A stretch of DNA of 64,000 bases, taken from positions 7,959,526-8,023,525 of the forward strand of contig NW_020653200.1 of NCBI RefSeq assembly GCF_003589595.1, read 5' to 3'. Below, one piece after another: positions 10,717 through 22,262 of this stretch (positions are counted from its first letter, which is position 1; every line of letters starts with the position of its first letter). The stretch is from Hyposmocoma kahamanoa (lineage: Eukaryota > Arthropoda > Insecta > Lepidoptera > Cosmopterigidae). The notes under the pieces are model-generated. The model saw nothing but the letters and a program-made list of their open reading frames with translations. It was not told where the DNA came from and made no database searches. The translations under genes were made by a program, and so were the position numbers.

Positions 10717-12120
10717 ATTATTGCAGAGGCCGGGAAGTAAGGGATTGCTGGACGAGTATGAGTTAGAAGGAAGCTTTGAATTAATGCAAGTCAAGCAATC
10801 CCCGTTCCCGCGGCGGCATGTATGTAATTTTTCTCAAACAATGCGAGGAAATAATAAAAGACTAAAGGGAGGAAGATGTTTAATAGAAAAAGTAAAAACA
10901 ATATATTAAAAGTAATCTTTGAAGTGTTACGACAATTCCTAAAAAAATGTTATTGTTTTTCCAGGCACATTAATAGTAGTCTGCTGAACTTCTGATGATG
11001 TATTTGAATGTGTATCTATTACTGTATTTTCGTTATCGCTCTTCTCACTAGCACTCATTTTCACGACCAAAATACAAAAACAAAAAACGAAAAAACAAAA
11101 GAATACCAAAACTCCTTAGTTCATTTTACCGCCATTTTCTTTTTTTAAGTAAGCAGTATAGGTCGGTATTTTTAATTCTCGCAACTATGAACACTGGGCA
11201 GTTGGCTATATGAGATTTTCTCTTGCCTGTTTGCTCAGTTCATTATTAGTAGGTAGATTTAAAAGTTTAGAGAAGTGGACAGTAATGGATTTTCATACTT
11301 ACGTTGCAGGCCTTGGAAATATTTGCATTATGTTCAAAAAACGAACACGGAAAGTTTGTCGTTTATGGACCGCGAGACTTCTTCCCGGTCAAGGCCTGAA
11401 AGTAAGTAGGAAAATCCATTACTGTTCGCTGCTCTTTTAAACTTTTAAATCTATCTACTCACAATGAACTATGTAAACAGACAAAAGAAAAATTCATACA
11501 ATCTGCCAACTTCTTTACGTTCGTAATTGCAAGAATTAAAAATACCTACTTGGTACTGCTTACTATTAAAAAAAAGGTGGTAAAATAAACTAAAGTGCTT
11601 GAGCATTCTTTTCTGTTTTTTCTTTTTTATTTATTTTCGTTGTGGAAATTAGCTGCAGTGATAAGAGCGACAATGATAATACAATAATGGATGGTACTCT
11701 GCCCAATTTAAAGCTAGAAGCAATAAGAAAAACTGGTTGCCGGCTATGAGCAAAATAAAGTTTCATGAAAACTTATGAAACTTTCATATACAACTAGAAG
11801 ACTACATGAAACACATAATCAGAAGTTCAGCAGACTACTATTAATGTGCCTGGAAAAACAATAACATTTTCTTTCAGCAAAATTGTCCTAACGTGTCAAA
11901 TATTACTTTTGATATTAATTAATATTTTTAACTTTTTCTTTTACAATATCTACCTCTCTTAAGTCTTTTATTATTTTCTCACATTGTTTGAGAAAAGCAC
12001 TATATAAGCCTCGGCGGACTCTGGATTGCTTGACTCGTATGTAACACACGGACTCGCTGGTGTTTGCCTTGTAACTAATATTCGCCCAAAAAACCCTTAC
12101 TTCCCGTTCTCTGCAATAAT
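10717..12120. mobile_element. Foldback element, copy A (long inverted-repeat arms of about 600-700 bp)
   Basis: The two halves are imperfect inverted copies of each other. The ends read ATTATTGCAGAG... and ...CTCTGCAATAAT. Inside, matching blocks occur in mirror order: 'gggattgctggacgagtatg' near 10741 against its diverged counterpart near 12025-12100, 'cacattaatagtagtctgct' at 10967 against its complement near 11830, 'gtaagcagtatag' near 11149 against its complement near 11555, and the 'gtggacagtaatgg' blocks at 11275 and 11420. A spacer of about 60 bp (11330-11390) contains GAACACGGAAAGTTTGTCGT. No transposase is present. A partial second copy lies at 57,788-58,672 with the spacer inverted. 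No clean target duplication could be assigned. Confidence 0.75.
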
Positions 12121-12905
12121 GTGTTATATTATTCATACTTCAAAAATAAAATATAATGGTCTTTTTATTAAACAAATATTTCACAAAATTGAGTAAATTC
12201 CCAGAACTGTATATAAAGAGAACCAATTTTAATAATTCGTAACATAATTTGTCTTTGACATGACTTTTACTATTTTGTTGGTATTTTGATGAATTTATTT
12301 TGTTTTATGTTTTCATTAAAAAGTTTAAAATTTTTATTAAATGAAATTGTATTTGTTATTTAAAGACTTACCAAAGGTGACTTTTTTTGTAACAAAAAGC
12401 AAGCAGTAACTATTGAATTGTTGTATATTAGGCACTCTGAAGGGAGCTCTATATAGAAATAAAAAAAAAACTGTACTCATTTATCTTAAGTAGGCAGTCT
12501 AGACCGTGCCGCCTGATCAGACCGGAATAAGTCGTTACAATGTGACTTTTAATGAAATTTTGAGGAGTTAAACATCACCTGGGAAAATGGATTTTAAACA
12601 AGTCGGTATAATTATTATTAACACAATGATCGAACATTTAGAAAAATATTTTCGATGTATTCCAACATTAACTTTTTTCCGTCTGACGTAACTTTATCGT
12701 TGTGAAAATAAACATTAATAAAGATGTATCAAAGATTTATGAATTTTAATTGCTTTGTTATTATGTATAAAATACTATAGTTATTTTACATATTTTTGTA
12801 GGACGCTGTTATAAGATTACGCTGTCTTAATTTTGCAAACCTATCTATTCTAATCAAGTTAAACTCTACGGCGTATAATAATAATGCATAAGAAATTTAA
12901 TATAT
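12121..12905. other. AT-rich stretch without recognised features
   Basis: Nothing supportable was seen on either strand. Confidence 0.4.
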
Positions 12906-13110
12906 AACTGCCTCCATGCCCGAACGGTTACCATGCCGGACTGCCACGCAGAGGTCCCACTTTCGATTCCCGGTCCGGGAGAAATATTTGTAAGGCCTAC
13001 ATTTATTCCTCTCGTGAGTATGGGTGTAATTTGTAGTTGCTTAAGTGGCACCCGCGACACAGGGTTTCCCTAGTGCGGGGCTATGTTGAGTGTGGGCGTT
13101 ATCATTATTA
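12906..13110 (+). mobile_element. tRNA-derived SINE, family S1
   Basis: The head resembles a tRNA gene: 'cctccatgcccgaacggtta' with an A-box-like start, then 'cagaggtcccactttcgattc' in the B-box position. The body runs 'ggagaaatatttg...cctctcgtgagt...tgtaatttgt' and ends in 'agtgcggggctatg'. An opposite-strand copy at 47,960-48,177 shares head, body and end, so this is a dispersed SINE rather than a tRNA gene. Confidence 0.75.
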
Positions 13111-13119
13111 CTTTCCAAT

Positions 13120-13320
13120 TTTTAACCGAATTCAAGAAAAGGAGGACATTTGTGAACCGATTTCGATAATTCTTTTTGTTGGAAAAGAGGGACCTTAATA
13201 GTGGTTCCATTCAAATTAAAGGATGAATCCAGTTTATTCGATTTCACCCACTTTCCGTTAACCAATTTCAGTAAAACTTGACACATAGATTGAATTCCAA
13301 TAAAAATCAAAATTTATGAG
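13120..13320 (-). repeat. Dispersed repeat family R2, copy 2
   Basis: On the minus strand: '..ttttactgaaattggttaac', 'ggaaccactattaaggtccc', 'ttccaacaaaaagaatta', 'gaatt.ggttaaaaa', matching the order of blocks at 29.57-29.71 kb. The 62-residue frame inside is incidental. Confidence 0.6.
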
Positions 13321-14104
13321 ATCGAGGAGACGCTAAGAACTTCCCAACAGAACAGCTACCTTGTGTTTGGGTTGAAATGATACGATTTGTGTAATAGGTT
13401 TCAATCACAGTTAAGGAGACCGCGGTAACAAATGCAGCGAAACACAATAAACAAACTTTTGAAAAACTATTTTTTTTAAAAACAGTTTGTAGTGTAATAT
13501 AAGCTTAGAACTTAATGTCGGCGGTCTTTGTAAGTTAGTATGTATACAATGTACGTAATTGTTAATTTTAAATAAAAAATAACAATGTTAGACACTAGAA
13601 GAAGTTTTGCAAAAGCCAACTAATTCCGTTTCACCAAAGCCATTTAAGACTGTAATAAAATTTTACCCACAGCACAATGAGTTTTGTCGGCAGACGCGTG
13701 TCCTATTGCAACGCAATATTAACTTAGCATGAATGATAATTGGATCAGTAAACCTCGACGTGTCGAACAGTTTACAAATAGCCTTAAATCTCTATGCATC
13801 GTATGACGTTCGCAGAATGTTATTTTTTTATTTCTGAATAAATTATTCTTAACATTATAAGATAGACCTAGTTTTAACTATCAAAGGATCCCAGACTCGA
13901 TCTCTGAGATTAAATAGTTTACTCCATGGAATGTTCGATAACATTCTAATATCATTTGCAAACCACTTGTGGGAGTTAAAGTTAGTAGTGAGATTCGGAG
14001 TTTATCAACTCCATGCTGAATTGAATGTCGACACGATAAGAGCACTGTAATACACCTGGACTACTGGATGAGTGGGTTGACAAGTATATAAGGAGTTCCT
14101 AGGT
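13321..14104. other. AT-rich stretch without recognised features
   Basis: No supportable gene or repeat. Confidence 0.4.
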
Positions 14105-14235
14105 TTACGAGGTTCTTACCCATTGGAAATGAACCTATTTTTTCGGATCTGATTGGTGGTATATTTTTGTTTTTTCACGAACTCTTCAGGCCTTTTACAA
14201 ATCCTATCGTCACGGCAGGTTGGGTCATGGAAAAA
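14105..14235. repeat. Penelope-like element terminal-repeat fragment, copy 1
   Basis: Contains 'cattggaaatgaacctattt', 'tttttcacgaactcttcagg' and 'cctatcgtcacggc', matching the ends of the Penelope-like element at 41.6-42.7 kb. No coding part remains. Confidence 0.6.
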
Positions 14236-14675
14236 TTTCCTTTTTGAAAAATAAATATTTTAGTTAAAAAAATACAATTTTCTTCTTTTTTTAAATGCTA
14301 TGGCTCCATCGAAATAATCAATGATTTTGCCAATGTCAAGTAAAAATAACTATGTACGGTAGTTTAATATTATTATAAAAATTATACAAAAAAAATGGCG
14401 ATTTCGCCAATGTCCTGTGAGTTTTTTTAAAATATAATTTTACGAATGTTTTTCCGCATTTCACAGTTGACACCTGTCAAAAGTTGAAGAAAAAAAAAGT
14501 ATGGAATCATTATAAAGATTTCTTTACCTATGATTCTTTTTTCCGCTGTTGTCCAATAATTTTAAATCTCGTTTTACTGTAAGTTGATTGTAGCTATACA
14601 ATTTTGTTTTACAATTCACGGTAAATGAAACTTTAAAGATATAAATGTAGAGCTTAAATTGAGCGAGAGTGTGTT

Positions 14676-14732
14676 TGTGACTCTCTCTCTCTCTCTCTGT
14701 ATGTGTGTGTGTGTGTACGTGTATGTGTACAT
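14676..14732. repeat. (CT)n/(GT)n microsatellite
   Basis: A run of CT repeats passes directly into GT-rich repeats (tgtgtgtgtgtgtacgtgta). A shorter GT-rich tract lies at 15,003-15,032. Confidence 0.9.
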
Positions 14733-14739
14733 TGTTTCA

Positions 14740-15425
14740 ATGTTTAATGTTACTGAATGATACAAACACGCCTACAGGTAAGGTACAATAAAAACTGAAA
14801 TACTAGAAAGTAAATCTAAAATTTTTAAATTATATGAATAAAATTGGCTCCCTGGGTAAGGTGCTCAAGATGCTGGTAGCGTTACACTGGTTTCGGTGCT
14901 GTTTAAGTATAATAGAGGTGGTGAACGAATGGTGTATTTTTCCCTAGCACTTCTTGTCTCTAGAAATAACATTGCCGTGACTTGCTTTATAAAACTTTAG
15001 AATGTGTGTGTGAGTGTGTTTGTGTGTTGTTGTTATTTTACAACAAAAAGCCACAGGCTTCGTATACTATGTGTTTATATCTTTTCCAGACCACTTTAAA
15101 GGAATTAAATTAAATTTACAGCTTTGCGGTTTCCTTGAAAATTTCTGACAACGCGACAAACGATAGCAATGAGTTTTGCTCAGCGTATTTCGCGAAAACC
15201 GGATCTTTTATAAGTAAGGTTATTTGTCGGTTCTCGATATTACGAGCATTCAGATTTTCTGTACATATGTGAGACACTTCTCTTCTCTGCCCATGTAAGC
15301 AAAACACACTAAATATTTTTATTCTGAGTCTGTATAAATTGCATATTAAGCTGGGCAATATGCAGCAGTATGATATTTATTTCGTTCAATAAAATTATCT
15401 CTCGGTCAGTTGCATTTTGCATTGT
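14740..15425. other. Stretch without recognised features
   Basis: Short open frames at 15,116-15,509 on the minus strand show no domain and partly overlap the repeat tail at 15.4 kb. Confidence 0.35.
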
Positions 15426-15429
15426 TAGC

Positions 15430-15500
15430 ACAAGACTGGTTGTTGTGGCGATATATCCAGCAGTGGACGTCTGTCGGTTGAAATGAAGATGATGATAAAT
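15430..15500 (+). repeat. 3' tail of a lepidopteran LINE/SINE
   Basis: 'ggcgatatatccagcagtgg' followed by 'acgtctgtcggttgaaatga' and a (gatgat) run is a frequent 3' end of lepidopteran retroposons, where a 'cagcagtggac' block precedes a GATGAT tail. Only the end survives. Confidence 0.55.
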
Positions 15501-15504
15501 AGCA

Positions 15505-16139
15505 TGCATTTTTCCCCAAATTCACTCTCTTATCTCTATCTATACCTAGTTTTAATCCTTGCTATCCCAGAGATACTAAAAAAGCATTTAATGTAACTAT
15601 TTTTCTATCCGAGGATAGACACCATTCTTCAGCATCGTCATCAAACCAATTATATAATATATTTATGCATATATTTAAGTTACATTATCCACACCTAAAA
15701 TATCGAATACATAGTATGCTGAAAATAAAAAAGTATATCTGATAGAGAAAAACAGCTTTCATATTTAGATTAAGAGTCCCTAATACAGTTAAAATCAGGT
15801 AAAAGTTTTTGGCATCAAAATCAAAAATTTTCCCACGCCTGTTTCATAATTTGTATGTACAAATGGTGGATGTCACACATAATTGGGAAAATATTACTTT
15901 CACAATGGACATGAAATGCAGTTAGATTATTTTACGTAAATGTTTTTGAACAACTGGGTCATTTTGCGGGGACTGCTTTAGAAGCGTAATCAAAAAAGAC
16001 CGCGCACCGTTTTGTTACTTTGTTTATTTAACATTATAATGGCATGAAATAACGTATAATGGTACTTCTTTGTGAACACAATGGATGGCGTCTATTACTA
16101 GATATATTCCAGAATAATGTTGCGATGTAATGTATAAAA
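15505..16139. other. AT-rich stretch without recognised features
   Basis: Nothing supportable was seen. Confidence 0.4.
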
Positions 16140-16425
16140 AGCAGTGGTAGCTTAATGGTTTGACCTTACCGTCTCGCATGCAGAAGCTGTGGGTTTGGAT
16201 CCGGCCTCGCTCTTCTAAGTTTTTCGGAATCTATGTGCGAAATTCAATTGAAAATTTACCTTGACTTTTTCGGTGAAGAAAAACTTCGTGATGAACCTGC
16301 ACGTTGCAGGAGGTTCACAACCCTCGGAAAACTTGAACAGTTCCCAACGCGCATTGGGCCAGCATTTTGGTCTGAGAGGAGACCCGTGCCCAACAGTTGG
16401 GCGTATAAATAATGATGATAATAAA
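16140..16425 (+). mobile_element. tRNA-derived SINE with classic lepidopteran 3' end, family S2
   Basis: The head has a Pol III A-box-like 'gtggtagcttaatggttt' and a B-box-like 'tgggtttggatccggcc'. The body includes 'gatgaacctgcacgttgcag' and 'gcgcattgggccagcatt', and the tail is 'gaggagacccgtgcccaaca' with 'gttgggcgtataaataatga' and GAT/AAT repeats. This 3' end is characteristic of abundant lepidopteran SINEs and is a strong clue to the organism group. Confidence 0.8.
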
Positions 16426-16431
16426 TAATAT

Positions 16432-16612
16432 TTCACGATCGCCTATTGGTTTGCAATGTGAGCGCTGTGCAAGGAGTTTCGGGTTCGATACCCGGAATTA
16501 TCAACTTCAACTTGGTAAATGAAGTTTTCCAAATAGGTTCTAGTATCGGTGTTCTGGGTATGCCGTTGCTTTGGTACTCATAATACTGACACATTATTAC
16601 ATTATTATTATA
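16432..16612 (+). mobile_element. tRNA-derived SINE, family S3 (single copy here)
   Basis: 'cgcctattggtttgcaatgt' and 'tcgggttcgatacccggaat' fit A- and B-box positions of a tRNA-like promoter, with 'gttcgatacc' a near-perfect B box. The body lacks a tRNA fold downstream and ends in an ATT-rich repeat (attattacattattatta), so this is a SINE rather than a tRNA gene. It follows family S2 almost directly. Confidence 0.6.
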
Positions 16613-17095
16613 TTGAAAGCAAAGCGCTAAAATTCTTAGCAAAGCTCTTTTCGAGGGTTTGAAAACGTTGTAAGATGTAGTCGTAAATGAATCTGCTGTA
16701 TTTAAGACTTATTTAAGTCCAGATTGAGCGGAAATTTGACTTCAAGACGACTAATTTTATATAAAGTTATTATTTCATCAAATAATTACTTGAATTTCGA
16801 TTCTAAATAAACTTCAAGAACATTATCGGTGTCTAATAATTTTGAAATGTGTACGTAATATTAAAATCAATTGTTGTCTTAAGCTTAGTTAATAAATAGA
16901 TTGGAATGGTGACAACCATTACTGCGTTTTGGAAACATGCATGTTGAGTATTGATTAGTATTTATTTAACATACTTACCATCTATATTTTATTTTATTAA
17001 GAAATTAACAACAATATGTTGGGACACTTGAATTCATTTTATACAGCAGTTTTTGCTTGTCTTGTACGATGCACTGACTATTGACAAACTGTCAA
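16613..17095. other. AT-rich stretch without recognised features
   Basis: Nothing supportable was seen. Confidence 0.4.
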
Positions 17096-17713
17096 TGGGT
17101 AGGAGAGCCTTACTTTTCAAACATTTCACGACGAAATAAGGTCTTGAAACTGGACAGGCAATCATTTTTATGCACCGTAGTCTCAAACAATTCTGTGAAT
17201 GGTTTGTACGTAGGTATGCCTTTCAAATATTGAAATATCTAGAGAGGCAAATATTTTTGTATGCTCTTTTTTATTTAGTCTGTTGACTCTTAAAATATAT
17301 TTCTTAAATTCGTTTTCCCACACGTTGAATATGTCCAACTATTTCTGTGAAATGCGACTCTTCATATACTTTTCTCCAACAACTTTTTTATATTTTAGCC
17401 GGCTTTTCGAAGCTTCTCGTAACAATAGGTAGGTTTTTGAGATTGTTACACATTGGAAATGAACCTATTTTTTTCGAATTTAACTTCCGTACTTGATTTT
17501 TCAAACAAACCAAGTCAGCCGTGCCATGGGACTTGTAAAGTGCGAAACGTTGGTTTGGTGGAAACGATTGGAAACGGTGGAACGGTGTTCACGATTTAAA
17601 CCCGAAAAATAATGTTGTTATAAATTATAATTTCATTTCCTAAATAATGGGTAGGAGAGCTAAGGCTCTGTTTGAAAAGTAAGCTTTTCAAACATTTCAC
17701 GACGAAATAAGGT
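17096..17713 (+). repeat. Direct repeat pair flanking a Penelope-like fragment
   Basis: 'gggtaggagagc' and 'ttcaaacatttcacgacgaa' occur at 17,096-17,145 and again at 17,649-17,713 in the same orientation, about 550 bp apart, with a Penelope-like terminal fragment (17,425-17,565) between them. The second copy has extra bases (taaggctctgtttgaaaag) between the blocks. Confidence 0.7.
17425..17565. repeat. Penelope-like element terminal-repeat fragment, copy 2 (two ends head to head)
   Basis: 'gattgttacacattggaaat' begins one terminal repeat, running to 'tttttcaaacaaacc'. It is followed after a few bases by the opposite orientation ending 'gcgaaacgttggtttg'. Two terminal repeats facing each other without coding sequence suggest a deleted, palindromic copy. 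Confidence 0.65.
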
Positions 17714-17809
17714 AACATAATTTGTACCCGATTTTAAATTAGGTTCTCTGAAATAAGTAGAAAATTATAATATTTCCTAGTTCCCTTAGATAAGCTTCTA
17801 GTGGATTTA

Positions 17810-17960
17810 TTTATTTATTGCAATCAATGTACAGGCACTACACAGGTTGTTACTAAGTACAACATACCCCGTTCGGTTGTAGCTAATAATTAGTACTGTC
17901 TAATAATTAACAAAAATAAACATAGCCTTCTTAGTACTTAAAATACATACAAAATTAACA
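17810..17960 (-). repeat. Probable 3' tail of a 5'-truncated LINE
   Basis: A (TTTA)n tract at 17,810 followed by unique-looking sequence is what the minus-strand copy of a LINE ending in (TAAA)n would look like. No coding sequence is attached, so the assignment is tentative. Confidence 0.3.
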
Positions 17961-20537
17961 GGAAAGTGTACTGTAACATTATGGAAGAGTTGAATAGTTC
18001 ATCAGCTCTTTCACATCATCTTATAGGAGAGTCCATGAAGTCTCACACTGTAGTAGCATCCATTTATCAAGAGAGACTATTGTACTTTCTTAAGGGAGTT
18101 TGGTATTTTATTATAAATTAATATACGATTATAAAGCGGGTTTTCTCTAAACATTTTCTAATCTCGGAGTCGGTAGTAGGTAGGGGAAAGTCTGGTAATT
18201 TGGGCCATTTTTTTTTTCAAACGCGTTTTAAATACTTATATTTTCAAATTTTTAGAAACATCTTTCATGCGATATGAAACAACAATTATCAGACTTTGTA
18301 TTTATTAAGCATTAATCAACATAATTATTAAAGATGTTTAAAAAATCAACAAAATGTGAGATCCGAGCTTTGTTGAAATTTAACTAACTGGTTCTGTAAT
18401 TTGGACCACGGGGTCGCTAAATTGATCTTCAATAGGCTCTGAGGTAAAACAAATAAAAAATTGCAATGAAACATAATATAACATATACATACATATACAT
18501 ATACATATATAACAGTAATTATTGTTAGTCTAGATAACAAATCTATTAATAAAAAAATAAGCTCTTCATATAAATCTATCATCGCAAATGTCAGGATTTT
18601 AAGTACATGGTTCATGATTCCTTGATGGAACCACACTCATTGTGTCCAATCAACTTTGGGAGCTTTTTATCATGGCAATTTCTTTTGCATTTAGCAAATA
18701 CATTATCCTTGTCTTCTCATCCAAGGCTGCTATCCGAATCTTCCAAGAACATTTTAATATCTATGTATTCACTTCACACTATTGGGCCATTTTAACCAAA
18801 TGTACGATTATGTTCTAAAAACAAATCTAATAAAATAACCTATAAATGCCGGCAATCGTTCCATGTAAGTTGATTGTAGATAAATTACACTTCTATGACG
18901 TAAAATACAGTCAACGTATGCTTACTTTTAAGTTAACTACACTCTTAGCACGGATCAATGAAATTTACATTGAAAATAACAAAATGATTTTTCAATATAG
19001 AACACAGACGTTCAATATCACAATAAAAACGACATGGCCAAAATGCAATGAACGTAGACACATGTAGCTGGGTTATGTCAATATAGCAATTTAAAAAATA
19101 CTTTTTGAGATATGAGGGTGGTCCAATTTAGTTCCCGGTCCAATATCCCGTACTTTCACCTACTAGTTTTGTATTTCGACGGTTGCTTTTAACAAATTTC
19201 AATAGATGTAAATGTTGTTTAACAAACATGACATATTCTAAAATGTGATTAGACGCAGGATTTAAATAAATTTTCTTACTTATAAAATGCGGCCTGCACG
19301 TATCTCTCATATTATATTGTTTATGGTTTTTTGAACACGTTGTATTGAACGAGGGTGTGTAACGTATCATATAAATACACTCCCGGACATATGATTCGAG
19401 CCACTTTGCATTTTTATCCTTAAAGGGCTAGAATATAAAAATATAGTTAGCATCAAACAAAAAGTTTTCACCGGTTCTTTAAATTCACATTTTCAATAAG
19501 GACTTAAGGAAATGACGTTTAGTATACCAGTTTCAAAATTGCGTAATAGTTCTTGATCAATAAAGTACTGTTTAAACTAGGGGCATTTAATATTGAAAAT
19601 GCGAGGTGGCTCGAATTACGTGTCAGGGAGTATATTATTAGCCTAAGGCTCAATTAAAATAATTTTACTTAATATAACCTTTTTTCATATAAACAATGCA
19701 CTCAATATAACCAATGCAATGTTTAATATATACTTACATTCGATAATTTCATTTTTGATAATAATCATTAACCCTAACATTCACATTACGTAAAAATGAT
19801 CTGAAATGGCAATATATAAAAAGATTGATATATAAAAATAACTTTAATTAAAATGAGAAATTACGTTTATAGGAACTGTTGAAAAACGATCTTATCACCA
19901 GTTAAACATATAAATGAAGAAATAAATATGTAATTACTTAAAATATAAAATATTATATTATTGAAAGGATTTCATTACAATGTAAACTTTTCAAAAATAT
20001 ATAAAAATATAAGATTTTCAAATTACGTAAATAATAATATATCAATGGCTTTCTAGAACAGCCACCTACATATCTCTCAATTAATTATTTTAAGAAAGAC
20101 ACATTTTAAGTACAACACCTACGAATCCTATACAGCTCTATAAATTTGTGACTATTTTAGTCAATGGAAAGCTCTGTCTTTTTCACAATAAATTTTAGTA
20201 CTTTCTGAATACAGCTGTGCAATTAGTAAAAATGAACTATTTTGATTTAGGCCAATATTCTTGAAATGCAGCGATATAGTACCTCTCAGTTATTGTCGTA
20301 CAGTTTCCATAAATGTACTTAAAAGGATTGTCACATATGTTTTAGTTATGGAGATCAATAAAATTATTGAGTATTGAAATTTACACATCCTAAGTTCCTT
20401 TCTTGCCATGTTTTGTGTCAACAGTGTTATCGATTGTTACCTTGCGTGTTTTATATGTTTCTGATGAACGAGTCAACGAAATATGTTATTGTCAATACTT
20501 GTTATTCGTCGTGAAAAGTCAAGTAAAGAAATCTTGT
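17961..20537. other. Long AT-rich stretch; short ATACAT microsatellite at 18,479-18,512
   Basis: Apart from the imperfect (ATACAT)n tract, no gene, repeat family or RNA gene was recognised. Open frames around 18.3-19.4 kb have no domain signature. Confidence 0.4.
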
Positions 20538-20567
20538 AAAGAAAAGAAAAGAAAAGAAAAGAAAAGT
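20538..20567 (+). repeat. (AAAAG)n microsatellite
   Basis: About five consecutive AAAAG units. Confidence 0.9.
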
Positions 20568-22207
20568 TATGTCTTGAATATTGTTCAAAGTGCTTTTCTG
20601 GGTCATGTGCAATCTGCATTCAAAGTGCAGAATTGTTCGGTCGGTGGCACACTCATACACAAAGCTCAATGTACTCGTAAAACTCGATAATGTGTGAAAT
20701 TCAAAAAAGCTTCAGGTTTCGTAGGCAGTGATATAATCATATCACTTTTTGATAAACTACAAATTATACTTCATTACGTATAATTAGGGAAAATAGCACT
20801 GAAATTAAACTGAATTTGAAGTCCAATGTTTTTAAATTTCGTTTATCATCGAAACACCTCGAATAGTATTATTAAAGGTTATTATTTAAAGTGTAGAACA
20901 TTAATTAGAGCTTAATGAAATGAAACAAAAACGAATGTAAAAGTGCTGTTAGCAATGATTAAAAGTATTAAAGATTATAATTACTAACTAAATCGTACAA
21001 CCCAGTTTTATAGATGCCTGTTGTTTTAAGTAAACACATTAAATATCTGAATTGAAACACCTTCTTTTATATGACACAATCTAAGCTAATAAATCGTTTC
21101 AAAATTGGTATAATACTTTTCGAGAAAAATACAGTTAAGTAAAAGCCAAATAATCCTGCGGCTAAGGAGAATAAAATAAAATTTAAAACGCTTGTCTGTA
21201 TTCCAGCAAAAAAACATGACCTCTATTTAAATTCCGATCTTGGCTCTCGACATTTGAGAATTTTCCTAATCACATAAAGCACTGTAGAACAGGTATGAAG
21301 AAAAGAAGATTTATCTTACATGTAAAAGGACGTGTGCCTAAGACCACGTAACGTGTGCTTTACGCAGAAAATTTCAACGTTGGAAAATTACGCACTAAAT
21401 TATTATTGCAGAAATATTCTATCTATACTAAACAGACTTTGTTTTTTACTAAAATCGTTTGGTATTCCCTGGATATTCTCTCGATAAAATAGATTAATTC
21501 AACAAAATTCAGATAGACTGTCAAGCTATGCGATAATGGCACTATGGAAATGTGTGCGACATTATTTCAACTCAGCTATACTGACGTCACGTCTGTAACA
21601 TAAATTTTCCATGGCGCGTCTGACGCGTTGTTCGAACCTGGAAAACGCCCGTGTCAGGAATTAAACCCGTAATTATTTGCTCATAAGTCACGCATGCTTT
21701 CACAGGGCTCAAAGTGCAAAATGGGTGCCTTGACAGACAATGGTGCTAATTACACAATAGCCGTAAGTATCACATTGTATGTGTAATGTTCCTTTATGGG
21801 TACATACAATAGCGTGTCTAAAATCTCGTGCCCATAATGAAATGGATTAACTTTACATGCAACTGTGACCTAGAAATGTATCAGCAATCTATTACTTTAT
21901 GCTTACTAGAACGCCAACACACGCGAATAAAAATGCCGATATATAAAATCATTTCCCATATCTACTGAACACAAAACGTAACCAACGAAAATCCTAAAAC
22001 TTCAACTAGAAAGTAAAGTTTTATGCAAATAAAGCCACATAATTATGATCAGACGTCAAAAGAGCTTTCATCTCATGAGAGTCATGAATGTAATACGAAC
22101 TACATGAAAAGAATTATGTATTTCGAAATTTTATCGCATAAATTTAAGCATAAAAGTTATCTACTAGTTTTGATTTTTATTATACAACTCTGTATTTACA
22201 CGCCTGT
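20568..22207. other. AT-rich stretch without recognised features
   Basis: A modestly GC-richer patch at 21,575-21,660 has no reading frame support. Nothing else supportable. Confidence 0.35.
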
Positions 22208-22262
22208 CGACCTGGTGTAAATACGCCATCAGTATGACAGTGGCAGTACCCCTCAGATCAGA
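22208..22262 (+). repeat. Fragment of repeat family R1
   Basis: 'gacagtggcagtacccctca' followed by 'gatc' matches the internal 'gcagtg.cccctcagatc' block of R1 in the 32.6-kb copy. Too short to place boundaries. Confidence 0.35.

Noticed and set aside
12906..12990. Possible tRNA gene
   Set aside because: The A/B boxes are present, but the sequence does not close into a tRNA-length cloverleaf, and a second copy shares the non-tRNA body, so it is a SINE. The same reasoning applies to 16,140 and 16,432.
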